Source of the DNA: Pseudomonas sp.
GTDB taxonomy: Bacteria > Pseudomonadota > Gammaproteobacteria > Pseudomonadales > Pseudomonadaceae
Length of the DNA stretch: 64,000 bases
Reading direction: 5' to 3'
NCBI RefSeq assembly: GCF_002796985.1
Contig: NZ_PEKX01000012.1
Location: 186,001-250,000, forward strand
Of this stretch, positions 8,026-16,459 are shown in pieces (within the stretch, counting starts at the first letter, position 1; each line of letters opens with the position of its first letter). A program made the translations under genes and the position numbers. The notes under the pieces are model-generated. The model had not been told where the DNA came from. It saw only the letters and a program-made list of their open reading frames with translations, and ran no database searches.

Positions 8026-8042
8026 TTGGCACAGCCCCTGCA
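8026..8042 (+). promoter_or_regulatory. Sigma-54 promoter for nirB
   Basis: TTGGCAC-AGCCC-CTGCA, one mismatch from TTGGCAC-N5-TTGCA, with correct spacing. The predicted transcript start is near 8053, so the RNA would include both hexaloop hairpins and the terminator that follow. The AGCCC spacer is the same as in the nasS promoter. Confidence 0.7.
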
Positions 8043-8074
8043 TTACCCCTGGCAACAATCTACAAAAGCGCGTC

Positions 8075-8112
8075 CCTCAACGAAGAGGCTCGCACTTCCC
8101 GACCGATCGGGA
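8075..8112 (+). promoter_or_regulatory. Dual hexaloop ANTAR RNA target in the nirB leader
   Basis: Hairpin 1: CCTC / GAGG with loop AACGAA (8079-8084). Hairpin 2: TCCCG / CGGGA with loop ACCGAT (8102-8107). Both loops are exactly six bases with A at position 1 and G at position 4, and eight bases separate the stems. This is the RNA signature bound by ANTAR antiterminators, here presumably NasT. Confidence 0.85.
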
Positions 8113-8119
8113 CTTGGAC

Positions 8120-8159
8120 AAAGGCGTCCTCGCTGGGTAACCGGCGGGACGCCTTTTTT
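8120..8159 (+). terminator. nirB leader terminator (antitermination target)
   Basis: AAAGGCGTCC pairs with GGACGCCTTT and is followed by more T residues, 32 bases before the nirB start. The 5' arm is nearly identical to that of the nasA leader terminator, so one regulator likely controls both. Confidence 0.88.
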
Positions 8160-8190
8160 GTTTTCCGCGATTGCGTGACGGAGCCCTGAC

Positions 8191-10641
8191 ATGAAAAAGC
8201 TCAAGCTCGTACTGATCGGCAACGGCATGGCCGGTGTGCGGACCCTGGAAGAACTGCTGAAGGTCGCACCGGACCTCTACGACATCACCGTGTTCGGCGC
8301 CGAGCCCCACCCCAACTACAACCGCATCCTGCTCTCCCCGGTACTGGCCGGTGAGCAGGCTTTCGAAGACATCGTCCTCAACGACCTCAACTGGTACAGC
8401 GAGAACGGCATCCGCCTGCTGCTCAACCGCAAGGTCAGCCGCATCGACCGTCATCGCCGCAAGGTGTACGCCGAAGATGGCACCGAGGCGGAGTACGACC
8501 GCCTGCTGATCGCCACCGGCTCCAACCCCTTCATCCTGCCGGTGCCGGGCAGCCGCCTGCAGGGCGTGATCGGCTACCGCGACATCGCCGACACCCAGAC
8601 CATGATCGACACCGCCGGCACCCACAGCCACGCGGTGGTCATCGGCGGCGGCCTGCTCGGCCTGGAAGCGGCCAACGGCCTCAAGCAGCGCGGCATGGAC
8701 GTCACCGTAGTGCACCTCTCCGACTGGCTGCTGGAGCGCCAACTGGACCGTACTGCCGGCAAATTGCTGCAGGAAGCGCTGGAGTCGCGCGGCATCCACT
8801 TCCGCCTGAACACCCACACCGAAGAACTGATCGACGACGGCAGCGGCCGTGTCTGCGCCATCCGCTTCAAGGACGGCGAAGTGATCGCCGCCGATCTGGT
8901 GGTGATGGCCGCCGGCATCCGCCCCAACACCGACCTGGCGGAGAAGACCGGCCTGCCCTGCAACCGCGGCATCCTGGTCAACGACACGCTGCAGACCTAT
9001 GACCCGCGCATCTATGCCCTGGGCGAGTGCGCCAGCCACCGCGGCATCGCCTACGGCCTGGTGGCGCCGCTGTTCGAGCAGGCCAAGGTTTGCGCCAACC
9101 ATCTCGCCATGCTCGGCTTCGCCCGCTACCAGGGCTCGGTGACCTCCACCAAGCTCAAGGTCACCGGCATCGACCTGTTCTCCGCCGGCCAGTTCATGGG
9201 CGGTGAAGGCACCGAGACCATCACCCTCTCCGACCCCATCGGTGGCGTGTACAAGAAGCTGGTGATCAAGGACGACGTGCTGGTCGGCGCCTGCCTTTAC
9301 GGCGATACCGCCGACGGAGGCTGGTACTTCCGGCAGATCCGCGAGAACCATAACGTCGGCGAGATTCGCGACCACCTGATGTTCGGCGAGAGCAGCGTGG
9401 GCGACGTCGGCCACCAGGGCCAGAACAGCGCGGCGAACATGCCCGACAGCGCCGAAGTCTGCGGCTGCAACGGCGTGTGCAAAGGCACCATCGTCAAGGC
9501 GATCCAGGAGAACGGCCTGTTCAGCGTCGACGAGGTGAAAAAGCACACCAAGGCTGCCAGTTCCTGCGGTTCCTGCGCCGGCCTGGTGGAGCAGATCCTG
9601 ATCAGCACCGTGGGCGGCGCGGCGGACGTCAAGCCCAAGAGCGAGAAAGCCATCTGCGGCTGCAGCGACCTCAACCACGGCCAGGTGCGCAAGGCGATCC
9701 GCGACCATCACCTGATCACCCTGAGCAGCGCCATGCGCTTCATGGACTGGCGCACCCCGGACGGCTGCGCCACCTGCCGCCCAGCGCTGAACTACTACCT
9801 GATCTCCAGCTGGCCGGGCGAAGCCAAGGACGACCCGCAGTCGCGCCTGATCAACGAACGCGCCCACGCCAACATCCAGAAGGACGGCACCTACTCGGTG
9901 GTCCCGCGCATGTGGGGTGGCGTCACCAACGCCGCAGAACTGCGGCGCATCGCCGACGTCGCCGACAAGTACCAGGTGCCGATGGTCAAGGTCACCGGCG
10001 GCCAGCGTATCGACCTGCTGGGCATCAGGAAGGACGACCTGCCGGCCATCTGGAAGGAGCTGGACATGCCCTCCGGCCACGCCTACGGCAAGTCCATCCG
10101 CACCGTGAAGACCTGCGTCGGCAGCGAGTTCTGCCGCTTCGGCACGCAGAACTCGACTCAGCTGGGCATCGATCTCGAGCACGACCTGTTCAACATGTGG
10201 TCGCCGCACAAGGTCAAGCTGGCGGTCTCCGGCTGCCCGCGCAACTGCGCCGAGGCCGGGATCAAGGACATCGGCATCATCGGCGTGGATTCGGGCTGGG
10301 AGCTGTACATCGGCGGCAACGGCGGGATCAAGACCGAGGTAGCGGAGTTCTTCGTCAAGCTCAAGACCTCCGACGAAGTCCGCGAGTACAGCGGTGCCTT
10401 CCTGCAGCTTTACCGCGAAGAAGCCTTCTACCTCGAACGCACCGTGCACTACCTGCAACGGGTCGGCCTGGAGCGCATCAAGAAGGCCGTGCTGGAAGAC
10501 GCGGAAAACCGCAAGGCACTGAATGCCCGCCTGCAGTTCTCCCTCTCGCTGGAGCAGGACCCGTGGCAGGAGCGCATCGCCCAGCAGCCGCTGAAGAAGG
10601 AATTCGAACGGATTCCCCTCCAGCAACTGGAACCCGCCTGA
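8191..10641 (+). CDS. nirB: Assimilatory nitrite reductase [NAD(P)H], large subunit
   Basis: 816 residues. About 1-310 is an FAD pyridine-nucleotide oxidoreductase (GNGMAG, VIGGGLLGLE). Then come two BFD-like [2Fe-2S] regions (CGCNGVC...CGSC, CGCSDL...CATC). The C-terminal half is the sulfite/nitrite reductase domain with siroheme-[4Fe-4S] ligands CVGSEFC and CPRNC. It reduces nitrite to ammonium in the cytoplasm with NirD. The ATG at 8191 follows a GACGGAG ribosome site. Expression depends on the leader terminator and on siroheme, whose synthesis gene cobA lies three genes downstream. Confidence 0.95.
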   Translation: MKKLKLVLIGNGMAGVRTLEELLKVAPDLYDITVFGAEPHPNYNRILLSPVLAGEQAFEDIVLNDLNWYSENGIRLLLNRKVSRIDRHRRKVYAEDGTEAEYDRLLIATGSNPFILPVPGSRLQGVIGYRDIADTQTMIDTAGTHSHAVVIGGGLLGLEAANGLKQRGMDVTVVHLSDWLLERQLDRTAGKLLQEALESRGIHFRLNTHTEELIDDGSGRVCAIRFKDGEVIAADLVVMAAGIRPNTDLAEKTGLPCNRGILVNDTLQTYDPRIYALGECASHRGIAYGLVAPLFEQAKVCANHLAMLGFARYQGSVTSTKLKVTGIDLFSAGQFMGGEGTETITLSDPIGGVYKKLVIKDDVLVGACLYGDTADGGWYFRQIRENHNVGEIRDHLMFGESSVGDVGHQGQNSAANMPDSAEVCGCNGVCKGTIVKAIQENGLFSVDEVKKHTKAASSCGSCAGLVEQILISTVGGAADVKPKSEKAICGCSDLNHGQVRKAIRDHHLITLSSAMRFMDWRTPDGCATCRPALNYYLISSWPGEAKDDPQSRLINERAHANIQKDGTYSVVPRMWGGVTNAAELRRIADVADKYQVPMVKVTGGQRIDLLGIRKDDLPAIWKELDMPSGHAYGKSIRTVKTCVGSEFCRFGTQNSTQLGIDLEHDLFNMWSPHKVKLAVSGCPRNCAEAGIKDIGIIGVDSGWELYIGGNGGIKTEVAEFFVKLKTSDEVREYSGAFLQLYREEAFYLERTVHYLQRVGLERIKKAVLEDAENRKALNARLQFSLSLEQDPWQERIAQQPLKKEFERIPLQQLEPA

Positions 10642-10648
10642 GTGCTTG

Positions 10649-10668
10649 CCGGGCCCCGCCATCGGGGC
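10649..10668 (+). repeat. Hairpin between nirB and nirD
   Basis: GGGCCCCG pairs perfectly with CGGGGCCC around a CCAT loop. There is no T-run, so it is more likely an RNA-processing or stability element than a terminator. Confidence 0.6.
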
Positions 10669-10697
10669 CCTTCCTACCTGATTGCCGGAGACACCCC

Positions 10698-11039
10698 ATG
10701 AACTGGTTCGACATCTGCGCCCTGGACGACATCAACCCGCTGGGCTCGCGCGTCATTGCCGGCCCCAAGGGCGACATCGCGATCTTCCGCACCGCAGGCG
10801 ACGAGGTCTTCGCCCTCGACGACCGCTGCCCGCACAAGGGCGGCCCGCTGTCCCAGGGCCTGATCTACGGCAAGCGCGTGGCCTGCCCGCTGCACAACTG
10901 GCAGATCGAACTGGCCAGCGGCGAAGCCGTGGCCCCCGACCAGGGCTGCGCCCATCGCCACGAGGTGAAGGTCGAGGACGGCCGCGTGCTGCTGGCCCTG
11001 CGTGGCGCCGCTGTTCCGGACCAGGCCCACTGCGCCTGA
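10698..11039 (+). CDS. nirD: Nitrite reductase [NAD(P)H], small subunit
   Basis: 113 residues with the Rieske-like fold of NirD. The motif CPHKGGPLSQG is followed by CPLHNWQIEL, so this copy keeps the C-x-H and C-x-x-H cluster-ligand pattern (CPH ... CPLH), which means it probably binds a [2Fe-2S] cluster. It partners NirB in nitrite reduction. The gene begins 56 bases after nirB, beyond a small hairpin, and 35 bases before the nitrate reductase gene. Confidence 0.93.
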   Translation: MNWFDICALDDINPLGSRVIAGPKGDIAIFRTAGDEVFALDDRCPHKGGPLSQGLIYGKRVACPLHNWQIELASGEAVAPDQGCAHRHEVKVEDGRVLLALRGAAVPDQAHCA

Positions 11040-11074
11040 TTCTCCAAGAGCCTGACTCACAGCGAGGCCGCGCC

Positions 11075-13789
11075 ATGACCCCGAACCGTCGCACCACCGC
11101 ATCCACCTGCTGTTACTGCGGCGTGGGCTGCGGCGTACTGATCGAGCACGACGACGAGCGCATCCTCGGCGTACAGGGCGACCCGCAGCATCCAGCCAAC
11201 TTCGGCCGTCTGTGCAGCAAGGGCTCGACCCTGCACCTCACCGGCGATGCGGATGCCCGCGCGCAGTTCCCTGAGTTGCGCCTGGGCAAGGGCCTGTCGC
11301 GCGCCCGCACCGACTGGGACACGGCGCTGGAACATGCCACTGGCGTCTTCGCCGAAACCCTCCGCGAGCATGGGCCGGACAGCTTGGCCTTCTATGTTTC
11401 CGGCCAATTGCTGACCGAGGACTACTACGCCTTCAACAAGCTGGCCCGCGCCCTGGTCGGCACCAACAACATCGATAGCAATTCGCGCCTGTGCATGTCC
11501 TCGGCGGTAGTCGGCTACAAGCGCAGCCTCGGCGCCGACGCCCCGCCCTGCAGCTACGAGGACATCGAACTGGCCGACTGTGTGATGATCGCCGGCAGCA
11601 ACATGGCCTATGCCCACCCTGTGCTGTTCCGCCGCCTGGAAGAGGCCCGCGCACGTCGCCCGGAGATGAAGCTGATCGTCATCGACCCGCGCGTCACTGA
11701 CACCACGGAGGCGGCCGACCTGCACCTGGCGATCCTGCCCGGCACCGACGTCGCGCTGTTCCACGGCATCCTGCACATCCTGCTCTGGGAAGGCTGGACC
11801 GACCGCGCCTTCATCGACGCCCACACAGAGGGCCTGGACGAGCTGAAAGCCCTGGTGCACGACTACGGCCCGCTGGCCGTGGCAGAAATCTGCGGCATCG
11901 CCGTCGACGACCTGCAGCGAGCCGCACAGTGGATCGGCCAGGCACCGTCCTTCCTCTCGCTCTGGTGCATGGGTCTGAACCAGTCCAGCGCCGGCAGCGC
12001 GAAGAACAGCGCGTTGATCAACCTGCACCTGGCCACCGGGCAGATCGGCCGCCCCGGCGCCGGCCCCTTCTCCCTCACCGGCCAGCCCAACGCCATGGGC
12101 GGCCGCGAGACCGGCAGCCTGTGCAACCTGCTGCCCGGCCACCGCGAGGCTGCCAACGCCGAACACCGTGCCGAAGTGGCGACTTACTGGGGCGTCGAAC
12201 AACTGCCGGAGCGCCCCGGCCTGAGCGCCATCGAGCTCTTCGACGCCGTGCGCGACGGGCGCATCAAGGCGTTGTGGATCGCCTGCACCAACCCGGCACA
12301 ATCACTGCCGGACCAGACCCGCGTGCGCGAAGCCCTCGCTGCCTGCCCCTTCGTCATCGTCCAGGAAGCCTTCACCACCAGCGAGACCTGCCAGTACGCC
12401 GACCTGCTACTGCCGGCCGCCAGCTGGGGCGAGAAGGAAGGCACTGTGACCAACTCCGAACGCCGCATCAGCCACGTGCGTCCGGCCATCCCCGCCATCG
12501 GCGAGGCGCGCGCGGACTGGAGCATCGTCTGCGATTTCGCCCGCCGCCTGGAGCAGCGCCTGCGCCCCGGCGAAAGCAGCCTGTTCGACTTCGACTCGCC
12601 GTCCGCGCTGTTCGACGAATACAAGCTACTGACCCGCGAGCGTGATCTTGACCTCTGTGGCATCGACTACCCGCTGCTGGACACTCGCGGCCCGCAGCAA
12701 TGGCCATTCCATTCCGGCGCGGTCCGGGGCACCGAACGCCTGTACGGCGACGGGCAATTTCCCACCGCCAACGGACGCGCCCGGCTGATCGCCGAGCCCT
12801 ACCGCGCGCCGAAGGAAAAACGCGACGCCCGCTACCCGTTGATCCTCAATACCGGACGACTGCGCGACCAATGGCATGGCATGACTCGCACCGGTACAGC
12901 GCCGCAACTATTCGGCCACGCGGAGGAAGCCGTGCTCAGCCTGCACCCGGACGAACTGCGTCGCCGGCGCATCAGCGAAGGCCAGTTGGTCCGCCTGCAT
13001 AGCCGCCGTGGCGAACTGGTGCTGCCGGTGCAGGCCGACGACCGCCTGCGCCCCGGCCAGGCCTTCCTGCCGATGCACTGGGGCGACCGCTTCCTCAAGG
13101 GACTGGGCATCAATGTACTTACCCTTCCGGCAGTGGACCCACTGTCGCGCCAGCCCGAGCTGAAGCACGCCACAGTGGAAGTCAGCCGGATCGAACTGCC
13201 CTGGCAATTCTTTGCCCTGGTGGAAGGCAACGTGCAGAAGCGCTTCGATGCCCTGCGCCCGCTGTTCGAAGACCTGCGCTACGCCAGCTTCAGCCCCACC
13301 GGCCGCGAGCGCCTGGCGCTGGTGATCCGCGCCGCGCACCACGAGGCCCCCAGCGCGGACTGGTTGGCCCGCATCGACGCCCTGCTCGACCTCTGCGACG
13401 GCCCGGTCATGGCCTATGACGACCCGCGCCGTACCGTCGGCAAACGTGTACGTATCGAACAATCGCGAATTGTCTCGCTGCGCCTGGCCGGCGAAACCGC
13501 CGCCCGCGCCTGGCTGCGCGAACTGTGGAAGGAAGGCCGCGCCGACCAGGAACTGCGCCGCTGGCTGCTCGCCCCGCTCAGCGCTGCACCTGGGAAGGTC
13601 AGCGCGGCGGCGGACAAGACCCTGTGCAACTGCCTGAACGTCAGCCAGAGCCGCATCCAGTCTGGCATCGACAACGGCCTGGACCTGGAAGGCCTCAAAT
13701 GCGAGCTCAAGTGCGGGACCGCCTGCGGCTCCTGTGTACCGGAAATCAAGCGCCTGCTGGCCCAGAAGCCACTGCTGGCGACCGCCTGA
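11075..13789 (+). CDS. Assimilatory nitrate reductase, molybdenum catalytic subunit
   Basis: 904 residues of the bis-MGD molybdenum enzyme family. The N-terminal [4Fe-4S] site is CCYCGVGC with the fourth ligand in LCSKG. The mid-region carries LTGQPNAMGGRE and the molybdopterin-binding C-terminal domain (NTGRLRDQWHGMTRTG). A BFD-like [2Fe-2S] domain is fused at the end (CNCLN...CGTACGSC), as in NasA/NarB-type enzymes that accept electrons from NADH or ferredoxin partners. It reduces nitrate to nitrite for NirBD. No signal peptide, so cytoplasmic. Named nasA, nasC or nirA-like in different species, so no symbol is given. Confidence 0.92.
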   Translation: MTPNRRTTASTCCYCGVGCGVLIEHDDERILGVQGDPQHPANFGRLCSKGSTLHLTGDADARAQFPELRLGKGLSRARTDWDTALEHATGVFAETLREHGPDSLAFYVSGQLLTEDYYAFNKLARALVGTNNIDSNSRLCMSSAVVGYKRSLGADAPPCSYEDIELADCVMIAGSNMAYAHPVLFRRLEEARARRPEMKLIVIDPRVTDTTEAADLHLAILPGTDVALFHGILHILLWEGWTDRAFIDAHTEGLDELKALVHDYGPLAVAEICGIAVDDLQRAAQWIGQAPSFLSLWCMGLNQSSAGSAKNSALINLHLATGQIGRPGAGPFSLTGQPNAMGGRETGSLCNLLPGHREAANAEHRAEVATYWGVEQLPERPGLSAIELFDAVRDGRIKALWIACTNPAQSLPDQTRVREALAACPFVIVQEAFTTSETCQYADLLLPAASWGEKEGTVTNSERRISHVRPAIPAIGEARADWSIVCDFARRLEQRLRPGESSLFDFDSPSALFDEYKLLTRERDLDLCGIDYPLLDTRGPQQWPFHSGAVRGTERLYGDGQFPTANGRARLIAEPYRAPKEKRDARYPLILNTGRLRDQWHGMTRTGTAPQLFGHAEEAVLSLHPDELRRRRISEGQLVRLHSRRGELVLPVQADDRLRPGQAFLPMHWGDRFLKGLGINVLTLPAVDPLSRQPELKHATVEVSRIELPWQFFALVEGNVQKRFDALRPLFEDLRYASFSPTGRERLALVIRAAHHEAPSADWLARIDALLDLCDGPVMAYDDPRRTVGKRVRIEQSRIVSLRLAGETAARAWLRELWKEGRADQELRRWLLAPLSAAPGKVSAAADKTLCNCLNVSQSRIQSGIDNGLDLEGLKCELKCGTACGSCVPEIKRLLAQKPLLATA

Positions 13790-13825
13790 ATCAAGCCGCG
13801 AAGACGGCAGCCTGAGGAGTACGAC

Positions 13826-14563
13826 ATGAGTGGAAAAGTCTGGCTGATCGGTGCCGGCCCCGGCGATCCGGAGCTGCTGACCCTGAAGGCCGTCCGCGCC
13901 ATGGCGCAGGCCGATGTGGTGCTGATCGACGACCTGGTGAATCCCGCAGTGCTGGAGCACTGCCCATCCGCACGGGTGATTGCCGTCGGCAAACGCGGCG
14001 GCTGCCGCTCCACCCCACAGGATTTCATCCACCGTCTGATGCTGCGCTACGCCCGCCAGGGGCGCCGCGTGGCACGCCTGAAAGGCGGCGATCCGTGCAT
14101 CTTCGGCCGTGGTGGCGAAGAAGCTGACTGGCTCGCTGCGCGCGGCATCGACTGCGAGCTGGTCAACGGCATCACCGCCGGGCTGGCAGCAGCGACCCAG
14201 TGCGGAATCTCCGTGACCCTGCGCGGCGTCAGCCGGGGCGTGACCCTGGTGACGGCACACACCCAGGACGACAGCCCGCTGAATTGGCGCGGCCTGGCCG
14301 AAAGCGGGACGACACTGGTGGTTTACATGGGTGTGGCGAAACTGGCGGAAATCCGCGACGGCCTGCTCGAAGGTGGCATGGCTGCCTGCACGCCGGTGGC
14401 GATGATCGAGAACGCCTCTCTGCCGACCCAGCGCGAGTACCGCAGCCAACTGCGCGACGTGCTGGAGGACGCCCAGTGCTTCGCCCTGAAGAGCCCGGCG
14501 ATCCTGGTGATCGGCGAAGTCGCAGCCGCCGCGCAGCAGGCAATCCTGGCCCGCACCGCCTGA
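13826..14563 (+). CDS. cobA: Uroporphyrinogen-III C-methyltransferase
   Basis: 245 residues, full length for a stand-alone SUMT. Family motifs: GAGPGDPELLTLKA near the N-terminus, VGKRGG, RLKGGDPCIFGRGGEE and VVYMG. It transfers two methyl groups from S-adenosylmethionine to uroporphyrinogen III to give precorrin-2, the precursor of siroheme. As last gene of the nitrate/nitrite reductase operon it supplies cofactor for NirB. A GAGGAG ribosome site precedes the start. Confidence 0.93.
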   Translation: MSGKVWLIGAGPGDPELLTLKAVRAMAQADVVLIDDLVNPAVLEHCPSARVIAVGKRGGCRSTPQDFIHRLMLRYARQGRRVARLKGGDPCIFGRGGEEADWLAARGIDCELVNGITAGLAAATQCGISVTLRGVSRGVTLVTAHTQDDSPLNWRGLAESGTTLVVYMGVAKLAEIRDGLLEGGMAACTPVAMIENASLPTQREYRSQLRDVLEDAQCFALKSPAILVIGEVAAAAQQAILARTA

Positions 14564-14586
14564 GCTCCACTTTTCTGCAGGCAAAG

Positions 14587-14613
14587 AAAAACCCGGCCTA
14601 GGCCGGGTTTTTC
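14587..14613. terminator. Bidirectional terminator, cobA / oprF
   Basis: AAAAACCCGGCC / GGCCGGGTTTTT palindrome with A and T tracts on both sides, between convergent cobA and oprF. Confidence 0.9.
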
Positions 14614-14630
14614 TCGTCAGCTCAGACCAA

Positions 14631-15686
14631 TTACTTGGCTTGGGCTTCCACTTCGGCTTCTACGCGGCGGTTAACAGCGCGGCCTTCGGCGGTTGCGTTG
14701 TCAGCAACCGGACGGGACTCACCGTAACCAACAGCGTTCACACGGCCGCCTTCAACACCGTACTCGTTGACCAGTACGTCACGAACGGCGTTAGCACGAC
14801 GCTCGGACAGCTTCTGGTTGTAGGCGTCGGTGCCGACGGAGTCGGTGTGGCCTTCAACGGTGGTGGAGGTGGACGGGTACTGCTTCATGAAGTCAGCCAG
14901 GTTTTTGATGTCAGCGTAGCTGTTCTCTTTAACCTTGGACTTGTCGAAGTCGAACTTCACGTCCAGCTGAACGCGAACGACTTCGGCAACAGCCGGGCAG
15001 CCGTTGGCGTCAACGGTGACGTTGGCCGGGGTGTTCGGGCACTTGTCGACGTTGTCGCAGACGCCGTCGTTGTCGGAGTCGGAGCAGACTTCAGCAACCG
15101 GCTCCGGAGCCGGGGCGGCTTTGCCACCACCGAAGTTCATACCAACACCCAGGCCAGCCATCCACTCGCCCTGGTGACCGTTGTCACGCTTCTCCAGACC
15201 GTACTGGCCGTCGAGGCTGGCTTTGGCGTAGAAGTTCTCGGTGAAGTAGTACTTCAGACCGGTACCGACCATGGCCATGGTCAGGTTCTGACGGCCACCG
15301 TTGTCGGAGTTGATGTTGGTCAGGCTCTGGTGGCCAACGCCGGCGGAAACGTACGGACGCAGGTTGCCAGCACCCGGAGTGCCGAAGTGGTAGATGGCGT
15401 CCAGAGTGCTCAGGTTGCCATGGACCTTCTTGTTGCCGGTCTCGTAGGTGCCACGAACGTCGTGGTACTCACCGTAGGACAGAGCCAGCTCGACGTCGTC
15501 GGTCAGGAAGTAGCCAACCGAGCCGCCGTACAGATCGGCGTTCTTCATATTGCGGGTGCTGTCGGTGAAGTAGCGCTTGCCGAAAGCCTCGACTTCGACG
15601 GCGCCCTGGCCTTGAGCGAACGCATTGACAGCGGCAGTGGCGATCAGCGAGCCAACTACGACGCCTAAGGTGTTCTTCAGTTTCAT
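14631..15686 (-). CDS. oprF: Major outer-membrane porin OprF (OmpA family)
   Basis: 351 residues. A signal peptide ends at AFAQG; an N-terminal 8-strand barrel region (about 25-185) follows; then a Pro/Ala hinge and a Cys-rich thrombospondin-3-like segment (SDSDNDGVCDNVDKCP); then the OmpA peptidoglycan-binding domain (VEGHTDSVG, NQKLSERRA, GYGESRPV). It is the structural porin linking outer membrane to peptidoglycan. It lies downstream of sigX with its own promoter in the gap, as known in P. aeruginosa where SigX and sigma-70 both drive it. Confidence 0.97.
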   Translation of the reverse strand: MKLKNTLGVVVGSLIATAAVNAFAQGQGAVEVEAFGKRYFTDSTRNMKNADLYGGSVGYFLTDDVELALSYGEYHDVRGTYETGNKKVHGNLSTLDAIYHFGTPGAGNLRPYVSAGVGHQSLTNINSDNGGRQNLTMAMVGTGLKYYFTENFYAKASLDGQYGLEKRDNGHQGEWMAGLGVGMNFGGGKAAPAPEPVAEVCSDSDNDGVCDNVDKCPNTPANVTVDANGCPAVAEVVRVQLDVKFDFDKSKVKENSYADIKNLADFMKQYPSTSTTVEGHTDSVGTDAYNQKLSERRANAVRDVLVNEYGVEGGRVNAVGYGESRPVADNATAEGRAVNRRVEAEVEAQAK

Positions 15687-15725
15687 CCGTTAAATCCCCA
15701 TCTTGGTGGTCAATAAGTTGTCCTA

Positions 15726-15753
15726 ACCATAGGCTGTACAACTTGGGTGGCAA
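15726..15753 (-). promoter_or_regulatory. Possible sigma-70 promoter for oprF
   Basis: On the minus strand TTGCCA, a 16-base spacer and TATGGT, 40 bases before the oprF start. A SigX promoter is also expected in this gap from work in P. aeruginosa, but I cannot assign it with confidence. Confidence 0.5.
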
Positions 15754-15795
15754 GTTTATCAGAACTCGCCAAACAGAGAGACAATATTTCCCGGA

Positions 15796-16386
15796 CTAAG
15801 ATTCCGTCACATTCGAAAACTTTTCTCTCATTCGATCGAGTGCACGTTTGTAGCGCATTTTCGTGGCGCTGAGCCCCATATGCATGATGTCGGCGATTTC
15901 CTGGAATTCCAGTTCCGCAACAAATCGAAGCACGAGAATTTCCCGATCAATGGGATTGACATGAACTAGCCAGCGGTCTAGCCCACCTCGCTCTTCGACT
16001 TTCGGGGCCTTCTCTTCAGAAGCCTCCTCGATGGGATCCAGACTCAGCGCATCGAGCAATCTGCGTTTGCGCCGCTCCTTCCGATACTGGGTAATGCACT
16101 CGTTGTAAGTGATGCTGTACAGCCAGGTCTTGAACTTCGATTTCCCCTCGAAGTTCTTCAGACCATACAGCACCTTGAGCATGACCTCTTGACACACATC
16201 ATCGGCGTCCCGGTCATTGCCCAGATAGCGCGCACAGACGTTGAAGAGCGTGCGCTGGTAGCGGCGCATCAGCTCTTCATAGGCCCGTGTCACGTGGTAA
16301 AGCTCCTCGTGAGAACGCTCCACCAGCTCCTCGTCGGTGAGCTGGCGCGGGTCATAGCGCAAGGACAGTGATTGCGGCTTGTTCAA
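15796..16386 (-). CDS. sigX: ECF sigma factor SigX
   Basis: 196 residues with region 2 (YLGNDRDADDVCQEVMLKVL, FKTWLYSITYNECI) and region 4 (VLRFVAELEFQEIADIMHMGLSATKMRYKRALDRM). It directs transcription of oprF and of membrane lipid and envelope genes in P. aeruginosa. No anti-sigma gene is adjacent; instead the mechanosensitive-channel gene cmpX lies just upstream, consistent with membrane-tension sensing. Confidence 0.95.
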   Translation of the reverse strand: MNKPQSLSLRYDPRQLTDEELVERSHEELYHVTRAYEELMRRYQRTLFNVCARYLGNDRDADDVCQEVMLKVLYGLKNFEGKSKFKTWLYSITYNECITQYRKERRKRRLLDALSLDPIEEASEEKAPKVEERGGLDRWLVHVNPIDREILVLRFVAELEFQEIADIMHMGLSATKMRYKRALDRMREKFSNVTES

Positions 16387-16459
16387 GTCGGGTCGGGCCA
16401 GGTCAAGTCAGCGTCCGGCGCGGCTTTCAGGAAGCCGTGCCGGCAATCGGTCATCATCT

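Noticed and set aside
8077..10662. Long minus-strand open frame of 861 codons opposite nirB
   Set aside because: It is the antisense shadow of nirB; high-GC codon bias keeps this frame open. nirB has full motif content and a ribosome site, the shadow has neither.
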